Shown piece after piece: positions 1 to 5,556 of a stretch of DNA of 11,861 nucleotides. How positions within the stretch are numbered: the stretch's first letter is position 1; each line of letters begins with the position of its first letter. Below the pieces are notes generated by a model. The model did not search any database. It was given only the letters and a program-made list of their open reading frames with translations, and was not told the DNA's origin. The DNA comes from DATKMG01 sp035541995. Its GTDB lineage: Bacteria; Acidobacteriota; Terriglobia; Versatilivoradales; Versatilivoraceae. Location: assembly GCA_035541995.1 (NCBI GenBank), contig DATKMG010000095.1, positions 1-11,861 on the forward strand, written 5' to 3'. Made by a program: the position numbers and the translations under genes.

Positions 1-93
1 TGGCACAGCATCAGAGTAAACGATCAATGGCGGATTCTTTTCATCTGGTCCAGGGAGGGAGCAAAAGAAGTCAGGGTCGATGATTATCACTAA
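1..93 (+). CDS. higB: HigB/RelE-family toxin, C-terminal end (5' end outside window)
   Basis: An open frame runs from base 1 to TAA at 91-93 and encodes the last 30 residues of a toxin. The start WHSIRVNDQWRI and the later valine-arginine-valine-aspartate-aspartate-tyrosine-histidine end are typical of the RelE/ParE-fold HigB family, in which the R-V-N-D-Q-W-R stretch and the C-terminal D-Y-H are strongly conserved. Family members are ribosome-dependent mRNA interferases of about 92 residues, so roughly two thirds lies upstream of the window. The gene ends 15 bases before the HigA start, in the toxin-first order usual for higBA. Activity cannot be judged because the N-terminal part is not visible. 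Confidence 0.88.
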   Translation, partial: WHSIRVNDQWRILFIWSREGAKEVRVDDYH

Positions 94-108
94 GCTGGAG
101 AAACCTGT

Positions 109-405
109 ATGATCCGAATGAAACGCAAACCCACCTCACCAGGAGAGATTCTGCGGGAGGAATTCCTATTGCCCCTGGGCCTTACTCAAAAGCAACTCGC
201 CGATCACATTGGTTGCGACCTCAAGGTCATCAACCGGATAGTCAATGAGAAGGCACAGGTAACACCAAAGATGGCCATAAAGCTGTCGGCGGCGTTCAAT
301 ACCAGTCCGGATTTTTGGCTAAATGCTCAGAAGGCCTCTGACCTATTCAAGGCTTCTCTTGAGTTGAAGCACCTGCCTGAGTCTCTCATCAAGATTGCCG
401 GCTAA
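109..405 (+). CDS. higA: HigA-family antitoxin (XRE-type helix-turn-helix)
   Basis: This 98-residue protein has the length and layout of HigA/VapI antitoxins. The P-T-S-P-G-E-I-L-R-E-E-F entry motif is followed by a helix-turn-helix at about residues 25-55 (LTQKQLADHIG, then a recognition helix with VINRIVNEKAQVTP). The family-typical segment with F-N-T-S-P-D-F-W-L-N lies around residues 63-73. It should neutralise the HigB partner encoded just upstream and repress the shared operon by binding its promoter. GGAG at 97-100 sits 8 bases before ATG 109. A second ATG at 118 is possible but worse spaced. The gene appears intact, so the module is probably functional if the off-window toxin is complete. 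Confidence 0.93.
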   Translation: MIRMKRKPTSPGEILREEFLLPLGLTQKQLADHIGCDLKVINRIVNEKAQVTPKMAIKLSAAFNTSPDFWLNAQKASDLFKASLELKHLPESLIKIAG

Positions 406-508
406 AATCTGGAACATGTGGTTCGCCAGATTTCCATCCTGCTGCAAAAGTACGTTACCTCACCGTTACATCACACCGGGCAAATGCCTTCGGTGGTGTT
501 CCTGTTCG

Positions 509-616
509 TTAGCTAGCGTGTTGATGCTCTTCCCGAATCACTCGCCGTAAAGTCAACTCCAGCGGTTCCTGTGATTGTTCGATGTACTGTCGCAAGGCGT
601 CATTGATCAGCCGGAC
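509..616 (-). pseudogene. C-terminal fragment of a BrnA/CopG-like ribbon-helix-helix antitoxin
   Basis: Read on the minus strand, the frame ending at TAA (509-511) encodes V-R-L-I-N-D-A-L-R-Q-Y-I, then E-Q-S-Q-E-P-L-E-L-T-L-R-R-V-I-R-E-E and a short tail. The L-I-N-D-A-L-R-Q-Y-I pattern matches the last helix of BrnA/CopG-type antitoxins (Y-Q-x-L-I-N-x-A-L-R-x-Y), and L-E-x-T-L-R-R-V-I-R-E-E is a common tail in such proteins. No start codon or N-terminal half is visible. Sequence beyond about 611-620 belongs to an unrelated gene on the other strand. I infer a truncated remnant. Family assignment is from pattern memory only. Confidence 0.5.
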
Positions 617-1108
617 CCAGAACCCTCCAGGTTTGTCGATTCGCAAACTGCGGAGGTCAGCGTGCCGCCGCAGCTAGCTTTCCAGCCTATCCAGCGCATC
701 GGAGGTTCCAATGGTTGGCACTTTGCGAACTTCCTGTGGCGGAACTGGGGGTTCCTCGACCTGCTGGTGGGTGGCGTAGGAATGAGGAGGGGCCGCGTGA
801 TCCAGAGCATCTGGCCCTAGTTGACACGCTGGATTTTTGGCGCGTCGAGGCCTTCGAATCAGGCCCTCGCCTTCGGCTCCTGGCTGAGATGAAGCTTCCC
901 GGAAGGGCCTGGCTCGAGGCTCGAGTTCGAAGCCGTAGGTGAGCCGTCCAGATCCACCATTCGTCAGACAGCGGTCTTGCATCCTCAGGGCCTATCCGGT
1001 CTCGCTTACTGGTATGCTTTGTACCCGGCGCAGCATTGAATCTTCACGGGAATACTTCGCAGTATTGCCGCTGCATCAACCCAAGTAACAGAAAGGCCAG
1101 GTCTCTGA
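617..1108 (+). pseudogene. Frameshifted remnant of an SDR/DUF2867 protein (C-terminal domain)
   Basis: Three reading-frame segments together match the C-terminal ~150 residues of the protein at 10463-11861. Segment 1 (617 to ~797, frame 2) gives VSVPPQLAFQPIQRIGGSNG and L-L-V-G-G-V-G-M-R-R-G-R. Segment 2 (~797 to ~917, frame 1) gives DTLDFWRVEAFESGPRLRLL and then L-P-G-R-A-W-L-E. Segment 3 (~918-1108, frame 2 again) gives T-I-R-Q-T-A-V-L-H-P-Q-G-L, Y-W-Y-A-L-Y-P, an in-frame TGA at 1037-1039 where the relative has a Lys codon, then IFTGILRSIAAA. The first shift falls near 793-800. The second is explained by a 7-base tandem duplication at 911-924. The Rossmann domain is absent. Codon and amino-acid divergence from the relative argues against a recent duplication. 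Confidence 0.85.
911..924 (+). repeat. 7-bp tandem duplication causing a frameshift
   Basis: GGCTCGA occurs twice head to tail (911-917 and 918-924). Removing one copy restores the frame A-W-L-E-F-E, matching A-W-L-Q-F-E in the relative near 10663. This is most likely the mutation that shifted the frame of the remnant around it. Confidence 0.8.
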
Positions 1109-1199
1109 ACGCCGATCCTCGGGCTGAATCAGGCCGAAGAAGAGATTCCCTCCGGCAAGAACCCTATTGCCAGGGTCGATCAGGACAGAATTCTTCCGC

Positions 1200-1589
1200 C
1201 TACAAGAGCTTGATGGACGCGTGGTAGCTGACCCATGCAACAGCGCCACAAAGCACGGTACCCCAAACCAGATCGACCACAGCAACCGCCACAGGCCAAT
1301 CCCTCACTGTGGCTAGATTGGTCAGGTCGTAAGTGGCGTAGGTAAAGAACCCGAAAAGGGCGCCGTATATCAAGGCACGCGTGGGATTCTGCTCCACCAG
1401 GGCAGGCTTGAGGGCAAAGATCACAATCCCCATGACAAACAGGAGGTAGAAAGAAATTGCTGCCGCCCAGTTGACTTGGGGCCTCATGAGATAGCCCAGG
1501 TGTCGCTGGTAGAAGTCCTTGGCCAAAACTCCAAGCCAAATAAGGTCGATTAAAAGGAAGATAGGAACGGTGATTAGGTAAGTTTACAT
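1200..1589 (-). pseudogene. DUF2177-family membrane protein with a stop at codon 2
   Basis: The minus-strand frame encodes a ~129-residue protein of the DUF2177 family, with four hydrophobic segments. Recognisable family stretches are T-Y-L-I-T-V-P near the N-terminus, L-L-I-D-L-I-W-L-G, D-F-Y-Q-R-H-L-G-Y-L-M-R-P, TYATYDLTNLATVRDWP and V-D-L-V-W-G-T-V-L. From the natural ATG (1587-1589) the second codon reads TAA (1584-1586), followed at once by in-frame T-Y-L-I-T-V-P. A Lys codon AAA is the likely ancestor. The longest frame without a stop begins at TTG 1526 and would lose the first membrane helix; no convincing ribosome site precedes it. Function of the family is unknown, but members often sit beside LitR/CarH regulators, and here the gene is divergent from one. 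It may be recently inactivated, or the base may be an error. Confidence 0.75.
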
Positions 1590-1642
1590 TCAACTAACAA
1601 TTATCATTATGAATGACGTCTACTATTTGTCAATGCAAAGTC

Positions 1643-1648
1643 TATAAT
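1643..1648 (+). promoter_or_regulatory. Candidate -10 box (TATAAT) for the CarH-like gene
   Basis: TATAAT lies in an A+T-rich stretch 58 bases before the ATG at 1706. No good -35 box is seen at 16-18 bases upstream. The box lies inside the longest possible reading frame (from 1613), which argues that the gene really starts downstream of it. Confidence 0.4.
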
Positions 1649-1705
1649 ATTGGCCTATTTTTCTGGAAATCTTACAGAAAATTTATGGACATTTATTTAA
1701 CTCTT

Positions 1706-2668
1706 ATGTATGTTAGAGGTGTGACAATCGAAGAAACCAGATTCCCAATGAAGGCAGTTTCAAAAAGGACGGGGCTGACCCCGGACGTGATCAGGGTTTG
1801 GGAACGGCGTTACGGAGCAATCAACCCTAACCGCACGGCCACAAATCGGCGATTGTTCAATGAAGAAGAGGTTCGCCGTCTGATCCTGCTCAAGAGAGTG
1901 GTTGAAGCAGGCCACGGCATTGGAAGAGTGGCTCGGCTGCCAGATGGGAAATTGGCTGAGCTTTCCGACAGCAGCAATTTCCACGAGAGACATATGACCC
2001 CTGACCGGGTTGATATGCCAGGTGACGGCCTCGCGGCCGAATTGCTTGAAGCGAGTTTGAAAGCGGTTCGTGCACTGGAATTGGAGGCGCTGGTGCCGGT
2101 CTTGAACCGTGGCCTCCTGACTCTGAGCCGCCCGGTACTATTGGAAAACTTGATTCTGCCGTTGCTGCGGGAAGTGGGTGAAGCGTGGCATGACGGGGAC
2201 TTGCGCATCGCCCATGAGCATATGACGAGCCATGTGGTGCGGACCTTCCTGGGCGACCTGTTGCTCAAGACCAACGTTCCTTCCTCGGCTCCGGATGTCG
2301 TATTTGCCACTCCGGCGGGACAGAAGCATGAACTCGGGGCACTTGCTGCGGCTTTGATGGCGGCGGGAGATGGTTGGAAAACGACCTATCTGGGCGCTGA
2401 TTTGCCGGCCGAGGAGATTGCGGCCGCGGCCCTGCACAACCATGCCAGGGCCGTCTGTTTGAGTCTCGTCTATCCTGGGGATGACTCTGGGCTCGCTACA
2501 GAGCTCGTCCGGTTGCACAGTTTTCTATCCAAAGATATCGCTCTGGGCATAGGGGGCACTGCCGCAGGCAGTTACCGTTATACACTCGAATCCATCGGCG
2601 CGGTGAGTCTGGCGGATATTGGCAGCATGCGCATGTTTCTGGCGACTTTGCGTGAGCCCAAGCCCTGA
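1706..2668 (+). CDS. CarH/LitR-type MerR-family regulator with B12-binding light sensor
   Basis: This transcription factor likely binds adenosylcobalamin in the dark, represses light-inducible genes and is released by light. Counting from ATG 1706 (320 residues), a MerR winged helix occupies ~15-85 (S-K-R-T-G-L-T-P-D-V-I-R-V-W-E-R-R-Y-G). A four-helix-bundle domain follows at ~110-190 with the Trp-x9-Glu-His signature (W161, E171, H172) that caps AdoB12 in CarH. The Rossmann B12 domain (~197-320) contains G-Q-K-H-E-L-G, with H208 as the expected cobalt ligand; the usual acidic residue two before it is Gln. The frame is open back to 1613, but no start has a clear ribosome site. GTG 1721 and ATG 1748 are alternatives, and 1748 would begin just before the DNA-binding domain. 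It is divergent from the DUF2177 gene and 115 bases upstream of the Hsp20 genes. Confidence 0.9.
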   Translation: MYVRGVTIEETRFPMKAVSKRTGLTPDVIRVWERRYGAINPNRTATNRRLFNEEEVRRLILLKRVVEAGHGIGRVARLPDGKLAELSDSSNFHERHMTPDRVDMPGDGLAAELLEASLKAVRALELEALVPVLNRGLLTLSRPVLLENLILPLLREVGEAWHDGDLRIAHEHMTSHVVRTFLGDLLLKTNVPSSAPDVVFATPAGQKHELGALAAALMAAGDGWKTTYLGADLPAEEIAAAALHNHARAVCLSLVYPGDDSGLATELVRLHSFLSKDIALGIGGTAAGSYRYTLESIGAVSLADIGSMRMFLATLREPKP

Positions 2669-2699
2669 ATCCTATCCCGAACTTTTTTTTTGCAGCCAA

Positions 2700-2748
2700 T
2701 TTGACAAAGTCAAACTCGAAAATTAATATTTGACCAGAAAACTGGTTA
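2700..2748 (+). promoter_or_regulatory. Hsp20 promoter with palindromic operator-like elements
   Basis: TTGACA (2701-2706) and TAATAT (2724-2729) are separated by 17 bases, a near-consensus sigma70 promoter. The -35 box lies inside a perfect palindrome TTTGAC-AAA-GTCAAA (2700-2714). TTTGAC recurs at 2729-2734, and ACCAG-AAAA-CTGGT (2733-2746) forms a second palindrome at the expected start site. Neither is a CIRCE or an HspR (HAIR) box. A ribosome site GGGAGG (2770-2775) follows before ATG 2784. Confidence 0.75.
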
Positions 2749-2783
2749 TGAGAATGTTCCTTTTGGAAAGGGAGGTTTAACCG

Positions 2784-3254
2784 ATGAGCTCTTTGTCACT
2801 CGATTTGTTTGATGAGATAAAGAGAATGAGAAGGGACCTCGACAGGATTCTGGACGAAGACATGGTTTCCTCTTGGACCTTCCCGTTCTCGAGAATCTCA
2901 TTTCTTCCTGGTCGGGCATTACGGTCCTATCCGCTTATGAACATCGGTGAGGATGCAGAAAACATCTATGTCCATGCACTTGCACCGGGTGTCGATCCTG
3001 ATAGGCTGAATGTATCTGTCACCGGCGATCAGCTCGTCGTCTCGGGGCAGAAGAAACCTCTGCCGAAGGATGTCAAACCAGAGGACATTCATCGCAGCGA
3101 GCGATCTGCAGGAGAATTCGTCCGCAGCGTGTCGCTCTCTTCCGAAGTGGACCGCGATAAGGTCCAGGCAAATTACAAGGATGGAGTCCTCAAGGTGGTT
3201 CTGCCAAAAAAGGAAGAGGCCAAGCCCAAGCAGGTCCTGGTGAAGGTGGCCTGA
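2784..3254 (+). CDS. Small heat-shock protein, Hsp20/alpha-crystallin family (first of pair)
   Basis: This 156-residue cytoplasmic holdase chaperone should bind unfolding proteins without ATP and hand them to the DnaK/DnaJ system. The N-terminal arm (~1-48) has an amphipathic start (L-S-L-D-L-F-D-E-I-K-R-M). The alpha-crystallin domain spans ~49-142, with the A-L-A-P-G-V-D-P-D-R-L pattern (65-75) and the conserved closing strand G-V-L-K-V-V-L-P-K (134-142). A C-terminal V-L-V (151-153) can serve as the I-x-I oligomerisation motif. GGGAGG 8 bases upstream supports the start. The second Hsp20 gene begins 36 bases after its stop, so the two likely share the promoter at 2700-2748. Length and motifs are normal. 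Confidence 0.95.
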   Translation: MSSLSLDLFDEIKRMRRDLDRILDEDMVSSWTFPFSRISFLPGRALRSYPLMNIGEDAENIYVHALAPGVDPDRLNVSVTGDQLVVSGQKKPLPKDVKPEDIHRSERSAGEFVRSVSLSSEVDRDKVQANYKDGVLKVVLPKKEEAKPKQVLVKVA

Positions 3255-3290
3255 AACCGACAATCAGATCGATCATGGAGGAGCAAATCA

Positions 3291-3704
3291 ATGAGCCAAC
3301 AAACCGCTGTGGTTACTTCTGAAAAACCGGCAACTGTTCAAGCACCGGCTGATAAATCACTTGCAACCAGGGAAGAGACTCGTTATATTTCGCCCCCTGT
3401 TGACATCTATGAAACTGACGACGCCCTAACCGTTGTTGTGGATTTGCCGGGTGTGGAGAAAGACGGTGTCGACGTCCGGGTCGAGGACAACATTCTTACC
3501 ATAAAAGGCAAGGCTGACTATCAGCCGCCGGCGAATATCCTGCTCGGGGAGTTCAATCTGCAGGGCTATTACCGCCAGTTTCAGCTCACGGATGACGTGG
3601 ATCAAAACAAGATATCGGCCGAATCAAAGAACGGAGTGCTTTCTATTCACCTGACTAAGGCAGAGAAGTCGAAACCGAAGCAGATCCAGGTGAAGCTTGG
3701 ATGA
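3291..3704 (+). CDS. Small heat-shock protein, Hsp20/alpha-crystallin family (second of pair)
   Basis: A 137-residue Hsp20 chaperone, clearly different from its upstream partner. An Ala/Thr/Pro-rich arm (1-30) leads into the alpha-crystallin domain (~32-123): P-P-V-D-I-Y-E-T-D-D, then V-V-D-L-P-G-V-E-K-D-G-V-D-V, and the closing strand G-V-L-S-I-H-L-T-K (115-123). The C-terminal I-Q-V (132-134) fits the I-x-I motif. The loop Q-P-P-A-N-I-L-L-G-E-F-N resembles class-A bacterial small heat-shock proteins that may co-assemble with a second type. A strong ribosome site (GGAGGAG, about 8 bases before ATG) is present. It is probably co-transcribed with the gene before it; pairing of two divergent Hsp20 proteins suggests division of labour or mixed oligomers (inference). 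Confidence 0.95.
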   Translation: MSQQTAVVTSEKPATVQAPADKSLATREETRYISPPVDIYETDDALTVVVDLPGVEKDGVDVRVEDNILTIKGKADYQPPANILLGEFNLQGYYRQFQLTDDVDQNKISAESKNGVLSIHLTKAEKSKPKQIQVKLG

Positions 3705-3726
3705 CACTGCGGCCGTGCCGACCCCG

Positions 3727-3755
3727 GGCTATAATCGTGTTTTCGATTACGAGCC
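3727..3755 (+). repeat. Hairpin between hsp20 and the DnaJ-like gene
   Basis: TAATCG (3732-3737) and CGATTA (3744-3749) form a perfect 6-base stem with loop TGTTTT. An outer GGCT/AGCC pair (3727-3730 with 3752-3755) extends it. No T run follows directly, so it could be an attenuating or mRNA-stabilising structure rather than a full terminator. The TATAAT at 3730-3735 lies within the stem and has no -35 box, so I do not call it a promoter. Confidence 0.5.
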
Positions 3756-3888
3756 TGGACTTGTAGCAACGGAGGGTGAACTTGAGGATGATGGCTTGCC
3801 GTTTGCCAGGAACGATGAGCCTTAAGGCGACGGGCGGCCATCCCAAAATCCTTGAGGCAATTGTATTGGGGGCCTTGGAGGTGCAGCC

Positions 3889-4617
3889 TTGGCCAAGGAC
3901 TATTATGCGATTTTGGGTGTCTTGCCGAGTGCGACCTCGGAGGAGATAAGATCAGCCTACCGAAGACGCGCGAAACAATATCATCCCGACTACTTCGGAC
4001 AGAATAGTGGTCCGTTCATAAGAATTCAGGAGGCTTATGATGTCCTGAGCGATCCAGCAAACCGGGCCTCCTATGACCGTAGGGGGAAGGAACCCGTAGA
4101 GATTCCTCTTTACTACTCAAGGCCAGAGCCTGAGACTATTCGCTCTCGAAAGCCTTCCGTTGAACCCCTAAGGAGTGTGCCCAGGGAGGCGAATCTTGGG
4201 ACGATATCCCCGCTGCATTCCTTTCGTACAATCCATCCCTCCTTCGACGAGATATTTGACATTCTGCAGAATGCTTTTGACCTCCGGGCGGAAAGAAAAA
4301 GCGAGAGGTTTCAAACCCTCACCATGGAGGTCGTACTGTCTCCAGATCAGGCCAGTCGTGGAGGGAGGGCCCGAATCCTTATCCCCATGGAGACGGCGTG
4401 CCCCACCTGCGGAGGTTCCGGTGACGCGATCTTTTGGCAGTGTCGGCGATGCAATGGATCCGGAGTAGTCAGGGGCGAGTTTCCTATTGAAGTAGAATAC
4501 CCGCCAGGCATCCGGGATTTGTACAAGGTAGCGATTCCGCTGGACCGTTTTGGCTTGCACGAGATTTGCCCGATACTCCTGTTTCGCATCAGTCCCAAAG
4601 GTGAGATTGACGACTAA
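3889..4617 (+). CDS. DnaJ-like co-chaperone with J domain and a single zinc site
   Basis: A 242-residue protein beginning at TTG 3889, chosen because GGAGG (3877-3881) lies 7 bases upstream and the sequence starts exactly with the J-domain opening A-K-D-Y-Y-A-I-L-G. The J domain (1-66) has the DnaK-stimulating H-P-D at 32-34. There is no Gly/Phe linker; instead a variable Ser/Pro/Arg linker (67-135) follows. A substrate-binding-like domain (~141-235) contains only two cysteine motifs, C-P-T-C-G-G-S-G (171-178) and C-R-R-C-N-G-S-G (185-192). That is enough for one zinc ion, whereas DnaJ has four motifs. At ~375 residues classical DnaJ is much longer; this looks like a compact relative, not a truncation, since its end is collinear with a beta domain. 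It probably partners with DnaK downstream of the Hsp20 pair. Confidence 0.88.
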   Translation: MAKDYYAILGVLPSATSEEIRSAYRRRAKQYHPDYFGQNSGPFIRIQEAYDVLSDPANRASYDRRGKEPVEIPLYYSRPEPETIRSRKPSVEPLRSVPREANLGTISPLHSFRTIHPSFDEIFDILQNAFDLRAERKSERFQTLTMEVVLSPDQASRGGRARILIPMETACPTCGGSGDAIFWQCRRCNGSGVVRGEFPIEVEYPPGIRDLYKVAIPLDRFGLHEICPILLFRISPKGEIDD

Positions 4618-4715
4618 AAGGTCGTATTACTAAGGATAAGGCGAGCCGTCCTCCTGCGTCAAACCTAGGCGGCGCTTTCGGCGATAGCGCCCTGCGTTAG
4701 TAGTGCTTTTAATCG
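4611..4715. repeat. Long imperfect inverted repeat with inner hairpin, between convergent genes
   Basis: CGACTAAAAG (4611-4620) pairs with CTTTTAATCG (4706-4715), 9 of 10. ATTACTAA (4626-4633) pairs with TTAGTAGT (4697-4704), 7 of 8. Inside, GGCGCT (4671-4676) and AGCGCC (4686-4691) form a tight stem. The stop codon of the DnaJ-like gene lies in the left arm. The structure could terminate transcription from both sides, or be a small miniature/REP-type element. The remaining bases to 4886 show no gene. Confidence 0.55.
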
Positions 4716-4748
4716 GGTCAGCTTTTTAAACACCCTCTTAGATAGATT

Positions 4749-4771
4749 AATTCCCCGGCGCAAGGGGAATT
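4749..4771. repeat. Perfect 8-bp hairpin AATTCCCC / GGGGAATT
   Basis: AATTCCCC (4749-4756) and GGGGAATT (4764-4771) enclose a 7-base loop. It lies downstream of the CDGSH gene on the minus strand and could act in 3' end formation, although no U tract follows on either strand. Confidence 0.4.
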
Positions 4772-4886
4772 CGCTCCAGCAAGGGACTGCAATTCCAGCA
4801 TGCGGTAACACGGGCTCTTGCGTCTGGGAAATCCAGACTACGGCACCGCAGATGGTCTTGCCTGTTGTGTTCTTTGATGGTTGTTG

Positions 4887-5126
4887 TTAAACCGTCTTAT
4901 GCGTCCCATCGCAATAAGCAGGGGTTTTCGTGTGCTTGCACTGGCAGAGCCAAACCTCTTTCGCTTCCGTGGCCTGCCACACTAGCGGCCGGAAATCGGT
5001 GGTTTTGTGTGAGCCGTCGCATAAGGGCTGATTCTGCGATAGGCCACATCGGCACCAGGCATAGGTTTTGCCGGGCTCGAGCTTTAATGAAGCTGGCTGT
5101 TTCGCTGCTACCTTAGGATTTGACAT
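4887..5126 (-). CDS. CDGSH iron-sulfur protein with two cluster motifs
   Basis: This 79-residue soluble protein contains two complete CDGSH-type [2Fe-2S] ligand sets. The first is C25-x-C27 ... C36-D-G-S-H40 (C-R-C-G-L-S-Q-N-Q-P-L-C-D-G-S-H) and the second is C61-x-C63 ... C72-D-G-T-H76. Each cluster in this family uses three Cys and one His, giving redox- and pH-sensitive clusters. The tandem-motif arrangement resembles the MiNT-type subclass; no membrane anchor is seen, unlike mitoNEET. The start is secure: AAGGAG (plus-strand CTCCTT at 5135-5140) lies 8 bases before ATG 5126. It is convergent with the DnaJ-like gene. A role in oxidative-stress or iron-sulfur handling is plausible beside the light-stress genes, but this is inference. 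Confidence 0.93.
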   Translation of the reverse strand: MSNPKVAAKQPASLKLEPGKTYAWCRCGLSQNQPLCDGSHKTTDFRPLVWQATEAKEVWLCQCKHTKTPAYCDGTHKTV

Positions 5127-5450
5127 AGCGGTTGCTCCTTTGATAATGCACTACAGCTGATTGTTTTGGACTTGCATGCTGCCTTCCCAAAAGAAGTGTC
5201 CGTTGTCACCACCCCATTTTGGCCTGCTCGTTACTATACAAGAACCTTTGTGCTTGACCAAGATTTCATAGGCGGTGACATGGCGGCGCAGCCGAAGTAA
5301 CATAGTACCGGGCAGGCCGGCACTCCTGGGGGGATGATCTTACTTGCCTGGCACAAGGAGAGTTGAGCCGCCAAAAGCTTGGGATGGGCTCCGCCGTGTG
5401 CCCTCTGCAAGCCGGATTTCCCGGACCGCCATAGTCAAACGGAGCAATAG
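5127..5450. other. Gene-free stretch upstream of divergent CDGSH and amine-oxidase remnant
   Basis: I see no coding frame with family resemblance here. It holds the ribosome site and candidate promoter for the CDGSH gene on the minus strand and a weak ribosome site (GGAGC, about 5440) before ATG 5451 on the plus strand. No repeat or RNA gene was recognised. Confidence 0.5.
5233..5261 (-). promoter_or_regulatory. Candidate promoter for the CDGSH gene
   Basis: On the minus strand TTGGTC (5256-5261) and TATAGT (5233-5238) are spaced by 17 bases. The -10 box matches consensus at 5 of 6 positions, the -35 box poorly. It would give a leader of about 100 bases before ATG 5126. Confidence 0.35.
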
Positions 5451-5510
5451 ATGAAGATTGCCATTATCGGAGCAGGGATCAGCGGCCTGCTTTCAGCCCG
5501 TCTTCTTTTC
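5451..5510 (+). pseudogene. N-terminal fragment of an NAD(P)/FAD amine-oxidase-like protein
   Basis: ATG 5451 opens the sequence MKIAIIGAGISGLLSARLLF, a textbook FAD-binding beta-alpha-beta start (G-x-G-x-x-G) in the form found in flavin amine-oxidase/desaturase-like proteins of LitR and RpoE-ChrR light-stress clusters. After about 20 codons the similarity stops, before the usual V-T-x-(Y/F)-E-A strand that closes the motif. The frame then continues by chance into the next gene. About 400 residues of the expected protein are missing. The fragment cannot bind FAD or catalyse anything. Confidence 0.72.
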
Positions 5511-5556
5511 AAAGAAACCCAAGTATCGGAACCGTCAGGAGGCACGACAAGCATGA
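5506..5556 (+). pseudogene. C-terminal tail (~16 codons) of an unidentified gene coupled to the next
   Basis: In the frame one base off from the amine-oxidase start, F-S-K-K-P-K-Y-R-N-R-Q-E-A-R-Q-A is followed by TGA at 5554-5556. That TGA overlaps ATG 5553 as ATGA, the typical translational-coupling overlap in operons. This suggests the 3' end of a lost gene once upstream of the cyclopropane-synthase-like gene. In related clusters DUF1365 often lies there, but the tail is too short to assign. Confidence 0.4.

Noticed and set aside
1109..1199. Minus-strand peptide with L-A-G-G-N-L-F-F-G-L
   Set aside because: Looked like a possible protein remnant but is too short and I could not tie it to a family.
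1613..1705. N-terminal extension of the CarH-like protein from ATG 1613
   Set aside because: It includes the TATAAT at 1643, is A+T-rich, and does not resemble MerR N-termini.
1810..2310. 166-codon minus-strand frame under the CarH-like gene
   Set aside because: Ser/Arg-rich shadow of a clear regulator gene; no motif.
2683..2691. Run of nine T as a terminator for the CarH-like gene
   Set aside because: No convincing GC stem precedes it, so the call would rest on the T run alone.
3730..3735. TATAAT as a promoter for the DnaJ-like gene
   Set aside because: It lies within a hairpin and has no -35 box at suitable spacing.
3777..3888. Small frame from GTG 3777 after a ribosome-site-like GGAGG
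   Set aside because: It runs on into the DnaJ-like gene out of frame and has no recognisable content.
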